Numbered from the stretch's first letter, positions 26,323 through 35,749 are shown. The stretch is 64,000 bases of DNA from Bacilli bacterium (GCA_017454295.1 JAFTDF010000016.1:1-64000); one strand, 5' to 3'. The notes: generated from the letters alone by a model not told the origin. Made by a program: numbers and translations.

Positions 26323-28023
26323 TTAGATAGTTTCCTTGACGATGGCGAATCCGGAAGTGGCCAATTTGCCGTTTTCCAAGCCGTTAGAAAGAAGGGCGGG
26401 GAAGGGGAAAGCCACCTCGTTGCCGGAATGATTGAGATAGAGCGTGTAGATTTCGTTGCCGAGGGCACGGGTTAGTTTAAGAAGTGGGCCTTCGCTAGAG
26501 ATGAAAAGTTTGCCCTCCCGTAACGCTTTGGTATCCCGTTTAAGACAGCCCATTTTCTGAAATAGAGCGAAGCCGTGACCATGAAATTCCTCGCTTTCCC
26601 AGTCCATGGCCCGCCGGCAATCGGGGTCTCCCCCACCGGGAGTGAAGATCTCATCGCCATAATAAAGGCAAGGCATGCCGGGGAAGAAATAAAGCAACGC
26701 ATAAGCAAGGAGCACGTCATTCTTGTTGCCCTTGACCAGGTTCATAAAACGTTGAATGTCATGCCCGGAAAGCAGATTGAGCATGCATTCGTTATGACCT
26801 TCTTTATAACGGACCAACACACCTTGTAAGGACAACGCGATTTGGGCGGCGTCTTTCTGATTCAAGACATAGGCGGAGACCACCCCTAAAAGAGGGTAAT
26901 TCATCAAACCATCGATTTGATGAGGGCCAAGATAGGACTCGCTATTGAGCCAAATCTCCCCGATGAGCAAGATATCGGGATCCATCCGCTGCAAAGCCAT
27001 TTTTAGTCGCATCCAGCATTCGTGGGACACCCCTTCGCAAACGTCTAGACGGAAGCCATCGACATGGAATTCATTCATCCAATAAGAAGCGACTGAAATC
27101 AAATAGTCCTGCACCTTGGGATTGCTGGTGTCGAGTTTAGGCATCCAGGGAACGTGGGAGAAGGTTTCGTAATTCTTCGTCATCGGGTTGGGCTTGTTCC
27201 CATGAATCATATAGAAATCGTAATAAGGGGAATTGCGCCCCTGCTTCTTGACGTCTTCAAAGAAGGGATGGCGGAATGAGGTGTGATTAAAAACCATGTC
27301 GAGAATGATTTTGATATCGCGGCGATGGGCTTCCTCCACCAGTTTGCGGAAAGCGTCTTTGCCCCCGAATCCCGGATCGACATCGAAATAATCGAGGACA
27401 TCATATTTATGGTTACTCGGCGCGGGATGGATGGGATTGAGGTAAATCGCCCCCACTCCTAAGGAAGACAAATAATCCAAATGATCGATCACGCCATACA
27501 AATCGCCGCCCAAAAAGGCATTGCCTCCGAGTTGATGACTCTTCCAATCCCGATTCACGTATGGCTTATTTTTGGGATCGCCATGGCTTGCAAAGCGTTC
27601 GGGGAAAATTTGGTAAATCAAGCGGCCACGCCAGGCGGGTTTAGGCAAGACGAAATCGGTCCGATTCTCCCCGATCATCTGAAAAGCGCTAAGGAAGGCC
27701 AAGTCGAATTCGTAATCATGGGTGAGCCCCGATTCGGAAAAATAAAGGGTTTCTCCGTTTTGGCGGATGCGGAACACATAATGGAAGCGCGGCGGCTTTC
27801 CCGAAATGATGGTTTGATAATAAAGGAACGTCCCGTCGTCATAGACGACTTCCATCGGTTTGGCTTCATGTTGGCGTCCAAAGGTCATCTGGTTCCCATA
27901 GACCACCTCCACCTTTTCTACGGGCTGGATTTTTGCAACGGCCAAGCGCAAAAGCACCTCGTGGTCCGAAACGCTATAACAATAGCGGGAATCACTTTGG
28001 TGGCGGAAATAAAGAACGTCCAT
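26323..28023 (-). CDS. Neopullulanase/cyclomaltodextrinase-like glycosidase (GH13)
   Basis: A 566-residue alpha-amylase-family enzyme with an N-terminal beta-domain (1-120) typical of the maltogenic amylase/neopullulanase group. Catalytic sites are GFRLDVCEG (nucleophile), LIGEIW (acid/base) and LSGHDIQRF. Conserved ILDMVFNHT is also present. It should cleave cyclodextrins, pullulan or maltodextrins inside the cell; no signal peptide is seen. It follows yfcE with a one-base gap. Confidence 0.9.
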   Translation of the reverse strand: MDVLYFRHQSDSRYCYSVSDHEVLLRLAVAKIQPVEKVEVVYGNQMTFGRQHEAKPMEVVYDDGTFLYYQTIISGKPPRFHYVFRIRQNGETLYFSESGLTHDYEFDLAFLSAFQMIGENRTDFVLPKPAWRGRLIYQIFPERFASHGDPKNKPYVNRDWKSHQLGGNAFLGGDLYGVIDHLDYLSSLGVGAIYLNPIHPAPSNHKYDVLDYFDVDPGFGGKDAFRKLVEEAHRRDIKIILDMVFNHTSFRHPFFEDVKKQGRNSPYYDFYMIHGNKPNPMTKNYETFSHVPWMPKLDTSNPKVQDYLISVASYWMNEFHVDGFRLDVCEGVSHECWMRLKMALQRMDPDILLIGEIWLNSESYLGPHQIDGLMNYPLLGVVSAYVLNQKDAAQIALSLQGVLVRYKEGHNECMLNLLSGHDIQRFMNLVKGNKNDVLLAYALLYFFPGMPCLYYGDEIFTPGGGDPDCRRAMDWESEEFHGHGFALFQKMGCLKRDTKALREGKLFISSEGPLLKLTRALGNEIYTLYLNHSGNEVAFPFPALLSNGLENGKLATSGFAIVKETI

Positions 28024-28024
28024 G

Positions 28025-28567
28025 TCAATATAAATCTAAGAAAGCCAGCGTCGTGTCGTCGTCGAGGGATTTGATTTCGAGGTGGTTATTCACCATGATG
28101 CCATAACTGGCGGGTTTCCCTTGCTTGGGGAAGGAGATGGATCCGGGATTGAAATAGGTGACCCCGTCTTCGGTTTTTAGCATCGGCACATGGGTATGGC
28201 CAAACATCAAAATGTCGCCGCGTTGGACATCGATGAGATCGCCCGTAAGCAAATCGCCATGGATCAAATCGCAGCGATAACCGTTTAAATAAACGGTTTG
28301 GGAGTCTTCCATATGAAAACGCAGCAAGCTTTGGTCGATACGGGAATCGCAATTCCCCCTCACCCCAACGGTGCGAGGTGCCCACTTGTTGATGATGGCG
28401 CTGACCGCCATGGGATCGTAATCAAAAGGCACCCCATTACGGGGGCCGTTATAGAGATAATCGCCAAGCAAAACAATCCGCTCGGGCGCGAAAGACGAAA
28501 TGATGGCGTCTAGCCGTTTTGCGGCTTGGAGCCGGCCATGGATGTCGCTGGCGATGAGGACTTTCAT
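28025..28567 (-). CDS. yfcE: YfcE-family metallophosphodiesterase
   Basis: A 180-residue calcineurin-like phosphoesterase. All metal motifs are present in order: SDIHG, GDYLYNG, GNCD, HGD and GHTHVPM, then NPGSISFP. Family members hydrolyse phosphodiesters; the natural substrate is unknown. CATAAT lies eight bases before the ATG with TAGACA 16 nt further upstream, and there is no Shine-Dalgarno, so the transcript is probably leaderless. Confidence 0.88.
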   Translation of the reverse strand: MKVLIASDIHGRLQAAKRLDAIISSFAPERIVLLGDYLYNGPRNGVPFDYDPMAVSAIINKWAPRTVGVRGNCDSRIDQSLLRFHMEDSQTVYLNGYRCDLIHGDLLTGDLIDVQRGDILMFGHTHVPMLKTEDGVTYFNPGSISFPKQGKPASYGIMVNNHLEIKSLDDDTTLAFLDLY

Positions 28568-28575
28568 ATGCGTGT

Positions 28576-28603
28576 ATTATGCGCGCAATCTTAAAATTGT
28601 CTA
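28576..28603 (-). promoter_or_regulatory. yfcE promoter, leaderless
   Basis: Minus strand: TAGACA (28598-28603), 16 nt, CATAAT (28576-28581), eight bases before the yfcE start. The -35 overlaps the stop of the DUF1667 gene. Confidence 0.5.
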
Positions 28604-28948
28604 TTCGTTGATTTCGCGGGTGGCGATGAGATCCACACCGGTATCCCCAATATTGGAGACGAGGAGCTGTCCCATTTTCACCGGGGGTTGAACTTCGGTT
28701 TGGTTGACGATTTCCATGATGCGGAATTGGTCGCCTTTGCGAATGGTGCCACTGGTCTTGCAGGGACAGACGCGAAGCAGCTTCCCACGGCATTTGACGG
28801 TCGTGGTCAAAGTGCGACGGGGATCGCGGATTTCTTGGGCTCCGTAAATGGCGCCTCTGGGGCAGCTATTGCCGGTGACGTTGAAGTTTTCGTCGACGTG
28901 GAGTTCACAGCCTCTGGGGCAGACGATGCAAGTTAAAATGTGTTCCAT
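28601..28948 (-). CDS. DUF1667 cysteine-rich redox protein
   Basis: A 115-residue protein with an N-terminal cysteine cluster (CIVCPRGCELHV, then CPRGA) and a later VCPCKTSG. This is the DUF1667 pattern, a small protein found with FAD oxidoreductases of the GlpA/GlpB type and suspected to bind an iron-sulfur cluster or serve as electron carrier. It is the last gene of a three-gene operon with the two flavoproteins upstream. Confidence 0.85.
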   Translation of the reverse strand: MEHILTCIVCPRGCELHVDENFNVTGNSCPRGAIYGAQEIRDPRRTLTTTVKCRGKLLRVCPCKTSGTIRKGDQFRIMEIVNQTEVQPPVKMGQLLVSNIGDTGVDLIATREINE

Positions 28949-28949
28949 G

Positions 28950-30206
28950 TCATTCTCCTTTCGCGACGAGGGAAACCTCTAATTTCCCTTGGTTAGAATC
29001 TAGTAGGTTTTTAGGAAGTTTCATAATTTCCATTTCGCTAGGAATCATCGCAAGTTTTAGCATCTTTTTGATTTCCTTGCCGTTGAAGGAGATGCTGATA
29101 TATACATTCTTGCTCGGCTTGCGGCAGCGGAACTTCAAGGGGATGGAATCACCCGCTTGTTCCAAATCGATCCAAGAGGGGACGACATAGCCGATTCCAT
29201 TGCCCGGAACGCATTCGATACGGGCTTCGGATTTGCCTTCTTTTCCCTGGAGATAAGCCGCCGCGGCAGCCCCGGCTTGACGGCCTTCCTCCACGACGTA
29301 ATCGACGAGGTCATGGACATGGAGAACATTGCCGCAGCTGAAAACACCGGGAATGGAGGTTTCCATGTTTTGATTGACTTTTGAGCCACGGGTCGAAGAG
29401 GGAATCGCACCCGCTTGGTCGAGGATGGAATTGTTGGGGATTAAGCCGATGGAAAGAAGCAAGGTATCGACGTCGAAACGCTGCTCGGTTCCCGGGATGG
29501 GGCGCATCTTCTCATCGACTTGCGAGATCTCGATGGCTTCAAGATGTTCTTTCCCGATGATTTTGGTGACGGTATGGGAAAGATAGAGGGGGATATCAAA
29601 ATCCTTCAAGCATTGTTGGATGTTACGGTTGAGCCCATTGCTATAAGGCATGAGTTCGGCCACCCCGAGGACTTTCGCCCCTTCGAGGGTCATACGGCGA
29701 GCCATGATGAGACCGATGTCGCCAGAGCCAAGGATAAACACCTTTTTGCCGACCATGTAGCCGAATTCGTTTAGATAGAGTTGAGCTTGGCCTGCGGTGA
29801 TGACGCCGGCAGGACGGGTGCCGGGAATCCCGATGGCACCGCTATTGCGTTCATAGCAACCCGCCGCCATGATGACGGCTTTGGCTTGGATTTCCGTTTT
29901 CCCTTTGGCGGAAAGATAGGTCACGACTTTGTCTTTGGAAAGGGAAAGGACGTTGGCTTCGAGCTCATAGGCGATGCCACGTTCTTTGACTTGGTCGACG
30001 AAACGGGTGAGGAATTCGGGACCGGTGAGTTCTTCTTTGAATTCATGGAGCCCGAATCCGTTATGGATGCATTGGTTGAGGATGCCACCGAGGAACTCGG
30101 TACGTTCGAGGATCAGGATATCCTTGATCCCGGCATCATAGGCGGCGACGGCCGCGGCCATACCGGCGGAACCACCGCCGATGATCACCAAATCTTTATG
30201 TTCCAT
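28950..30206 (-). CDS. NAD(P)/FAD-dependent oxidoreductase
   Basis: A 418-residue flavoprotein with an N-terminal FAD motif (VIIGGGSAGMAAAVAA), an internal NAD(P) motif (FILGSGDIGLIMARRM) and a third FAD-contact segment (SIPGVFSCGNVLHVHDLVD). The CxxxxGG/CIHNGFG region near residue 46 is typical of the subgroup paired with DUF1667 and a GlpA-like protein. It probably accepts electrons from the GlpA-like partner and passes them to NAD. Its ATG overlaps the upstream stop by one base. Confidence 0.87.
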   Translation of the reverse strand: MEHKDLVIIGGGSAGMAAAVAAYDAGIKDILILERTEFLGGILNQCIHNGFGLHEFKEELTGPEFLTRFVDQVKERGIAYELEANVLSLSKDKVVTYLSAKGKTEIQAKAVIMAAGCYERNSGAIGIPGTRPAGVITAGQAQLYLNEFGYMVGKKVFILGSGDIGLIMARRMTLEGAKVLGVAELMPYSNGLNRNIQQCLKDFDIPLYLSHTVTKIIGKEHLEAIEISQVDEKMRPIPGTEQRFDVDTLLLSIGLIPNNSILDQAGAIPSSTRGSKVNQNMETSIPGVFSCGNVLHVHDLVDYVVEEGRQAGAAAAAYLQGKEGKSEARIECVPGNGIGYVVPSWIDLEQAGDSIPLKFRCRKPSKNVYISISFNGKEIKKMLKLAMIPSEMEIMKLPKNLLDSNQGKLEVSLVAKGE

Positions 30207-31633
30207 TATTTGGCCTCCTTTGCGATGATTTCCGATCCTTGGTTATCGTAGAGGATATCGGCGGGCGAGCAGCCGAAATGCTTGGCTAATAGCATCACGA
30301 CCTTGGGTTGGCAGAAGCCACCTTGGCATTTGCCAAAGCCGGCGCGGGTCCGTTTCTTGACCGCTTTCACGGTTTGAGGCGGTAAAGAACGGGAGAGGCA
30401 ATCCTTGATTTCGCCTAAGGTCACTTTTTCGCAGTTGCAAACGACGATGCCATAATCCGGGTCTTTCCGGATGAGGGCATTGAGTTCTTGCTCGTCCATC
30501 GTGGCTGGATGGAGGTAAGGACGGATTTTCGGGTTATAGCTTTCCTTGGGTTCCAAAGGAAGGACTTTGGAGACCAATTCGTCGATGACGTATTCCCCAA
30601 TGGCAGGAGAAGAGACGAGCCCCGGGGATTCGATGCCGCCGCAGTTGATGAAATTGGGGTATTTCTTCGACGGTTCGATGATGAAATCATGGGTGGAGGG
30701 GGTAGCCCGCAAACCGGAGAAGGTGCGGATTTGTTCCCGGAAGGGGATATTCGGCACCATCATAAGCGCTTGCTCTTTGACATTGGCAAGGGTCGGCGCA
30801 TCGGTGGAGAAATCCTCTTTGTCGTCATCCCATTCGCTGGAAGGGCCGACGAGGTAATTGCCCGAGGTGGTCGAGGTCACCAAGATGCCTTTGCCCTTTT
30901 CCGAAGGAAGGGGGAAGAGGACGTGGTTCACCAAGCCTTTGGCGTAATGATCGAGGACGAAATATTCGCCTTTGCGCGGTTTGATCGACCAATCGATGGG
31001 TTCCACCATGGCGGCAATTTCATCGCTATGGAGGCCAGCGCAGTTGATGACGACTTTGGCCTCATGGTCGCGACGCGTCGTATGGACGACGAAGATTCCG
31101 TCTTTTTCCTCGATGCCGATGACTTTTTCGCCGAGATGGACTTTGACCCCGTTATCTACGGCGTTTTCCATGGCGTGGGCCACTAAGGTAAAGGGATTGA
31201 CGGTGCCGGCGGTCGGGCAAAGCAAGGCGCCTTTGACCTTGGGGGAGATATTGGGTTCCATCGCCTTCACTTGTTCGGCGGAAAGCAGTTCGGCGGGGAC
31301 GCCGTTTTCCTTAGCCCGTTCAAGCAAAGGCAGGAGCATTTGGTATTGGGCATCGTTTAAGGCGACGGTCAAAGAACCGATAGGCTCGAAATGGACATCC
31401 AAATCCTTGCAGACTTGGGGGAACATGCGGTTGCCCTTGACGTTGAAGATGGCCTTCTTCGTACCGGGGACGGGATCGTATCCGGAATGGACGATCGCCG
31501 AATTTGCCATGGAGGTGACGTCCCCGACATCCTGGCAAGCTTCGATGACGGAGACCTTCAGATTGTAAGACGAGGCCTTGCGGGCGACAAAAGCGCCCAC
31601 GGCACCGCCTCCGATGATTAAAATGTCTTTCAT
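30206..31633 (-). CDS. GlpA-like FAD-dependent glycerol-3-phosphate dehydrogenase
   Basis: A 475-residue DAO-family flavoprotein: N-terminal IIGGGAVGAFVARKAS, a long FAD/substrate domain (NSAIVHSGYDPVPGTKKA), and a C-terminal BFD-like [2Fe-2S] domain with CNCEKV and CQGGFCQP. Homologues oxidise glycerol-3-phosphate or a related 2-hydroxy acid. With the next two genes it forms a known redox module. TTTAAT stands eight bases before the ATG without a Shine-Dalgarno; TTCCAT is 17 nt further up. It is divergent from the methyltransferase gene. Confidence 0.85.
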   Translation of the reverse strand: MKDILIIGGGAVGAFVARKASSYNLKVSVIEACQDVGDVTSMANSAIVHSGYDPVPGTKKAIFNVKGNRMFPQVCKDLDVHFEPIGSLTVALNDAQYQMLLPLLERAKENGVPAELLSAEQVKAMEPNISPKVKGALLCPTAGTVNPFTLVAHAMENAVDNGVKVHLGEKVIGIEEKDGIFVVHTTRRDHEAKVVINCAGLHSDEIAAMVEPIDWSIKPRKGEYFVLDHYAKGLVNHVLFPLPSEKGKGILVTSTTSGNYLVGPSSEWDDDKEDFSTDAPTLANVKEQALMMVPNIPFREQIRTFSGLRATPSTHDFIIEPSKKYPNFINCGGIESPGLVSSPAIGEYVIDELVSKVLPLEPKESYNPKIRPYLHPATMDEQELNALIRKDPDYGIVVCNCEKVTLGEIKDCLSRSLPPQTVKAVKKRTRAGFGKCQGGFCQPKVVMLLAKHFGCSPADILYDNQGSEIIAKEAK

Positions 31634-31690
31634 ATGAAACTATTAAACCCCTTTCCGTAGGAAAATGGAAGATGTATTCCGGTTTTTTGA

Positions 31691-31696
31691 TATAAT
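31691..31696 (+). promoter_or_regulatory. Extended -10 of the methyltransferase gene, leaderless
   Basis: TGATATAAT, an extended -10 (TGN plus TATAAT), with the ATG at 31703 exactly where transcription should start. No -35 of quality is seen, as is usual with extended -10 promoters. Confidence 0.65.
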
Positions 31697-31702
31697 CAAA
31701 GC

Positions 31703-32770
31703 ATGAAATTGGCCGCGGATTTGCCCTTATTGGAAACGTTGCTGCTCGAAGAGGAGGAAAACCAACTCCGCGACGAGATTGCCAACACCTATTTTTTGCA
31801 TCAAGATCCCGCGGTTTATCGTGCTATCGCCCAAGGAATCGCAAAGGGCGAAACCGTGGAAAACGCCTATCGGAAATCGTTCTTGTCTCGCGCAAGCAAG
31901 CAAGAGAAAGAAGCCTTCGCCCAGGTCGCCTATGGCATGGGGCTCGACGAATTCAAGGAACTCAACCATTCGATTGAGGAAAATCCCTATTTCCGCTTAT
32001 TGCAAGGCCTTAAGGGTAAACACTTAGGCGACTTATCCTTCTTCTTACGTTCCTACGCCCCTTACGAGGTGTTCCTCACCGATGACGAAAGCGAAGAAAA
32101 CGGGCGCCTACAATTAAGCCTAGGTTATTATCGGGACGGTTTGTCCTTCCCCGCCCTAAGCAAAAACGAGCAAGTCTGGATGAGCCTCATCCCCCATGAA
32201 ATTAAGACCATGGAACAAGCCATCATAGATGCCAAAGGAAAAGTGCTGACGCTAGGACTGGGGCTAGGCTATTACGCCTTCATGGCCGCGGAAAAAGAGG
32301 AAGTCACTTCGGTGACCGTCGTCGAAAATGATCCCGACGTCCTAGCGATGTTCCGTTCCTTGCTTCTTCCTTTATTCCCCCATAAAGAAAAGATCACCCT
32401 CGTGCAGGCCGATGCCTTCGACTTTGTCGAAACGAAGGGAAAAGACTACGACTTCACCTTCGTCGACATCTATCATGACGAAACCGATGGATTGCCCCTT
32501 TATCTGAAACTATTGAAAATCGAACAAGGCCCCACCGTCTATTGGATTGAACGGGCCATCCTCTTATATTTCCGGCGTTATGTCCTCGCCTTCTTAGAAG
32601 AGCAATATGATGGCTATCCCGAAGAAGCCTATGCCGATCGTAGCGATTTCGCTTCCGCCTTATTCGGGGCGCTTTACGACGCCACAAAAGAAGAAAGCAT
32701 CCTCAACGAGGATGCCCTTCGTTCGTTTTTGGATTTGAATGCCCTAAAGGCCTTAGCGAAACGCTTATAA
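31703..32770 (+). CDS. SAM-dependent methyltransferase-like protein
   Basis: A 355-residue protein with a Rossmann methyltransferase core in its second half: VLTLGLGLGYYAFMAAE (SAM loop), TVVENDPDVL (acidic residue after strand 2) and DYDFTFVDIYHDE. The first 150 residues are helical and unrecognised. It resembles the spermidine-synthase-like methyltransferases, but the substrate is unknown. No Shine-Dalgarno; the transcript is probably leaderless. It stands alone. Confidence 0.7.
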   Translation: MKLAADLPLLETLLLEEEENQLRDEIANTYFLHQDPAVYRAIAQGIAKGETVENAYRKSFLSRASKQEKEAFAQVAYGMGLDEFKELNHSIEENPYFRLLQGLKGKHLGDLSFFLRSYAPYEVFLTDDESEENGRLQLSLGYYRDGLSFPALSKNEQVWMSLIPHEIKTMEQAIIDAKGKVLTLGLGLGYYAFMAAEKEEVTSVTVVENDPDVLAMFRSLLLPLFPHKEKITLVQADAFDFVETKGKDYDFTFVDIYHDETDGLPLYLKLLKIEQGPTVYWIERAILLYFRRYVLAFLEEQYDGYPEEAYADRSDFASALFGALYDATKEESILNEDALRSFLDLNALKALAKRL

Positions 32771-32841
32771 GAGCCGTCCAGTGGAATAAAGGTGATATAA
32801 GACGTCGAATTGCTTTTGTGTGAACGCCTATTTCAGGCGGC

Positions 32842-32871
32842 AAGAAAAAAGCACCCGTTTTCCAGGGTGCT
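32842..32871 (-). terminator. Terminator after the lipoprotein gene
   Basis: Minus strand: AGCACCC-TGGAAAAC-GGGTGCT followed by TTTTTCTT. Confidence 0.9.
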
Positions 32872-32882
32872 CTTCCTAAATC

Positions 32883-33317
32883 TTACTTCGACCAGGTGTA
32901 GGCGTTGGATTCCCAGGTGGAACCGGTGGTCACCTTGCTCCAGAGGGTGAGGCCGTCGCCGTTGATCTTGTATTCGTAGGCGCCGTCGGCATCCTTGTAG
33001 CTGAATTCGAGGACATCGCCATCGGCTTTGAATTCGACGCCTTCGATCAGGGCAGCGCTCTTGACGGCGGCGATGTTGACGGGAACCAAGGTGCCGATGA
33101 GGAGGGTGAGGCCAGCCCCGGTGAGGTCTTCTTCGGTGTTCTTACCATCGGAAGTCTTGGTCACAAGGTGGCATTTCGCATAGCCGGCGGAAGTGGCTTT
33201 GCTGATGGAATAGCCATCGGCCATTTTGCTGGCCGCGGCGGCGGTGATGGGCTGGGCGCAGCTGGCAAGGGTGGCGGCGCAGGCAAGGCCCAAGACGAAG
33301 GTTTTGATCGATTTCAT
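32883..33317 (-). CDS. Putative lipoprotein
   Basis: A 144-residue protein with a lipoprotein signal peptide (MKSIKTFVLGLACAATLASC, Cys20 as lipid anchor). The mature part is small and beta-rich (YAKCHLVTKTSDG, LEFSYKDADGAYEYKINGDG). I do not recognise a family. It is a single-gene unit with a good Shine-Dalgarno (AAAGGAGATA), an upstream TATAAT and its own terminator. Confidence 0.75.
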   Translation of the reverse strand: MKSIKTFVLGLACAATLASCAQPITAAAASKMADGYSISKATSAGYAKCHLVTKTSDGKNTEEDLTGAGLTLLIGTLVPVNIAAVKSAALIEGVEFKADGDVLEFSYKDADGAYEYKINGDGLTLWSKVTTGSTWESNAYTWSK

Positions 33318-33387
33318 GATGAATATCTCCTTTGTTTTGTAACGGCAGTATTCTACTACCTTGGAAGTGATTATAAACCCTTATTTT

Positions 33388-33424
33388 TGAATAAAAATAA
33401 AAAGCAGCCCATTTGAGCTGCTTT
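33388..33424 (-). terminator. pnp terminator
   Basis: Minus strand: AAAAGCAGC-TCAAATGG-GCTGCTTTTTATTTTTATT. The T-tract runs into the AT-rich promoter region of the lipoprotein gene. Confidence 0.88.
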
Positions 33425-33437
33425 TGGAAACGCTTTC

Positions 33438-35669
33438 TTAGCGGCGTCCGCCCCGGTTTCCACCATGGCCATGGCCATCGTGGTGACCGCCATGAGGACG
33501 ATCGCCACCCCGGCCGTGGGGCTTGGCTTCCCGTTCGGGACGTTCGACATAGCCTTCCGGCTTGTCTTCGAATTCGCGGTGGGAGACTTTGACTTTGCCC
33601 ATTTCGAGGCCGATGACCACCACTTTGAGGGTGTCGCCGACTTTGACGATGTCATTGGCGTCTTGGACGTAATCCCATTTCAAGCGGGACACGTGGCAGA
33701 GCCCATCGACATCCCCGAAGAGATTGACGAACGCGCCATAATCCTCGACGCGGGTGACTTTGCCTTCGAAGATTTCGCCGACTTTGGCTTCGCGGGTGAT
33801 CTCGTCGATCATCGCTTTGGCCTTGGCAATCATCTCCTGGTTGGAATGGTAGATGGTGATGGTGCCGTCTTCCGCCACATCGATGGCCGCGCCATCGCAT
33901 TCGCGGATCATGCCCTGGATGGTTTCGCCGCCTTTGCCGATGACGTCGCGGATCTTGGACACATCGATCTTGAAGGTGACCATCTTGGGGGCGTATTTGG
34001 AGACTTCCTTGCGCGGTTCGGGGATGCAGGCGGCGATGGCGGCGCGGATTTCGGCGCGGGCACGATTGGCCTGTTCGAGGGCTTCGTGGAGGACTTCACG
34101 GGTGACGCCGTGGATCTTGATATCCATCTGGAGGGCGGTTAAGCCTTTGGCGGTGCCGGCGCATTTGAAGTCCATGTCACCGAAGTGGTCTTCAAGACCC
34201 TGGATATCAGTGAGGATGGTATAGGGGTGCTTGCCATCTAAGGGGCCGGAGCTGATCAAGCCCATGGCGATGCCGGAAACGATGCCTTTGATGGGGACAC
34301 CGGCGGCCATCAAGGACATGCAGTTGGCGCAGATGGAGGCTTGGGAAGAGGACCCGTTGGATTCGACGACGTCGGCGACGCAGCGGATGGTATAGGGGAA
34401 TTCCTCTTCGGAGGGAAGGACATAACTTAAGGCGCGTTCGCCGAGCTTGCCGTGGCCGATTTCGCGGCGGCCAGGGGCGCCCATACGGCCGATTTCACCG
34501 ACGGAATAAGGCGGGAAATTGTAATGGTGCATGAAGCGGCGTTCGGTTTCGCCGGTGAGGTTATCGATGAGCTGCTTGTCGGAGAGGGGCCCTAAGGTCG
34601 TGGTACCGATGACTTGGGTCTGGCCACGGGTGAACATGGCAGAGCCATGGGCACGGGGGAGAAGGTCGACTTGGCAATCAAGCGGACGGATCTCGTCGAC
34701 TTTGCGGCCATCCGGACGGATCTTTTCGTCGGTGATGAGGCGGCGGACTTCCTTGGCGACCATGGATTCGAGGATGTCGTTGACCATAAGCATGGACATC
34801 TTGTAATCATGTTCGTCTTCGTATTCGCGCTTCTCATAGTCGTCGGTGATTTCCTTTTTCAAGGCATCGACGGCATCCTGACGTTCGAGCTTATCGAAGA
34901 TGGAGATGGCTTTGACGAGGCGTTCCCCAATGCGGCTTTCGATATCGGCGACGATCTTGGGATCGGGGCTATAAAGGCTGATTTCACGTTTGGGTTTGCC
35001 GATTTTGGCGATGATTTCCTTTTGGAAGGCGCAGAGTTCCTTGATGGCCTCATGACCGAACATGATGGCATCGAGCATCTCTTCTTCGGGGACTTCGGCG
35101 GCGCCGGCTTCGACCATCATGATGGCATCGGCAGTACCGGCGACGGCGAGGTCGATATCGGATTGTTCCTTTTCCGCTTCGGTGGGGTTGATGATGAATT
35201 TGCCGTTGACGCGTCCGACATAGACGCCGGCGACGGGGCCATCGAAGGGGATGTCGGAGATGCAAAGAGCCAAGGAGGCACCCAGCATACCCGTCATCTC
35301 AGGGGTGTTGTCGCGGTCACAGGACATGACGGTGGCCACGATTTGGACTTCGTTGCGGAACCCATCGGCGAATAAGGGGCGGATGGGGCGGTCGATCAAG
35401 CGGGCAGCTAAGGTGGCGTGCTCGCTGGCGCGGCCTTCGCGGCGGAGGAAGGATCCCGGGATTTTCCCAACCGCATATTGTTTTTCTTCGTAGTTGACGG
35501 TGAGCGGGAAGAAGTCGCCCTCTTTGGGTTCGTCGGCGCAGCAGGCGGTCGCTAAGACCACGGTGTCGCCGAAACGAATCAAGGCCGAGCCGTCGGCCTG
35601 TTTCGCGATCTCGCCGGTCTCAACCGAGAGGGGGCGTCCCGCGAATGTCGTTTCGAATACTTGTTTCAT
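33438..35669 (-). CDS. pnp: Polyribonucleotide nucleotidyltransferase (PNPase)
   Basis: A 743-residue 3'-5' phosphorolytic exoribonuclease of the RNA degradosome. It has two RNase PH domains (GSFLRREGRASE, ISSGPLDGKHPYTILTDIQG), a KH domain (RDVIGKGGETIQGM) and an S1 domain (GKVTRVEDYGAFVNLFGD). An unusual tail of about 25 residues is almost all Gly, His and Arg (RPHGGHHDGHGHGGNRGG). The start is ATG 35669 (MKQVFETTF) after GAGGAAAAG; the open frame upstream is spurious. It is separated from rpsO by an accessory segment. Confidence 0.97.
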   Translation of the reverse strand: MKQVFETTFAGRPLSVETGEIAKQADGSALIRFGDTVVLATACCADEPKEGDFFPLTVNYEEKQYAVGKIPGSFLRREGRASEHATLAARLIDRPIRPLFADGFRNEVQIVATVMSCDRDNTPEMTGMLGASLALCISDIPFDGPVAGVYVGRVNGKFIINPTEAEKEQSDIDLAVAGTADAIMMVEAGAAEVPEEEMLDAIMFGHEAIKELCAFQKEIIAKIGKPKREISLYSPDPKIVADIESRIGERLVKAISIFDKLERQDAVDALKKEITDDYEKREYEDEHDYKMSMLMVNDILESMVAKEVRRLITDEKIRPDGRKVDEIRPLDCQVDLLPRAHGSAMFTRGQTQVIGTTTLGPLSDKQLIDNLTGETERRFMHHYNFPPYSVGEIGRMGAPGRREIGHGKLGERALSYVLPSEEEFPYTIRCVADVVESNGSSSQASICANCMSLMAAGVPIKGIVSGIAMGLISSGPLDGKHPYTILTDIQGLEDHFGDMDFKCAGTAKGLTALQMDIKIHGVTREVLHEALEQANRARAEIRAAIAACIPEPRKEVSKYAPKMVTFKIDVSKIRDVIGKGGETIQGMIRECDGAAIDVAEDGTITIYHSNQEMIAKAKAMIDEITREAKVGEIFEGKVTRVEDYGAFVNLFGDVDGLCHVSRLKWDYVQDANDIVKVGDTLKVVVIGLEMGKVKVSHREFEDKPEGYVERPEREAKPHGRGGDRPHGGHHDGHGHGGNRGGRR

Positions 35670-35710
35670 TCTTTTCCTCTTTCTTCTAAACAATAACGGC
35701 GTTATCTTAC

Positions 35711-35725
35711 CACCCTTAAAGGGTG
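35711..35725 (-). promoter_or_regulatory. Palindrome in the pnp promoter region
   Basis: CACCCTTTAAGGGTG, a perfect inverted repeat about 42 nt before the pnp start and just upstream of a TAAGAT box. It may be an operator or a hairpin in the pnp leader. The promoter assignment is weak. Confidence 0.35.
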
Positions 35726-35749
35726 CTTGGTAGCAAAATCGCTTTCGGG

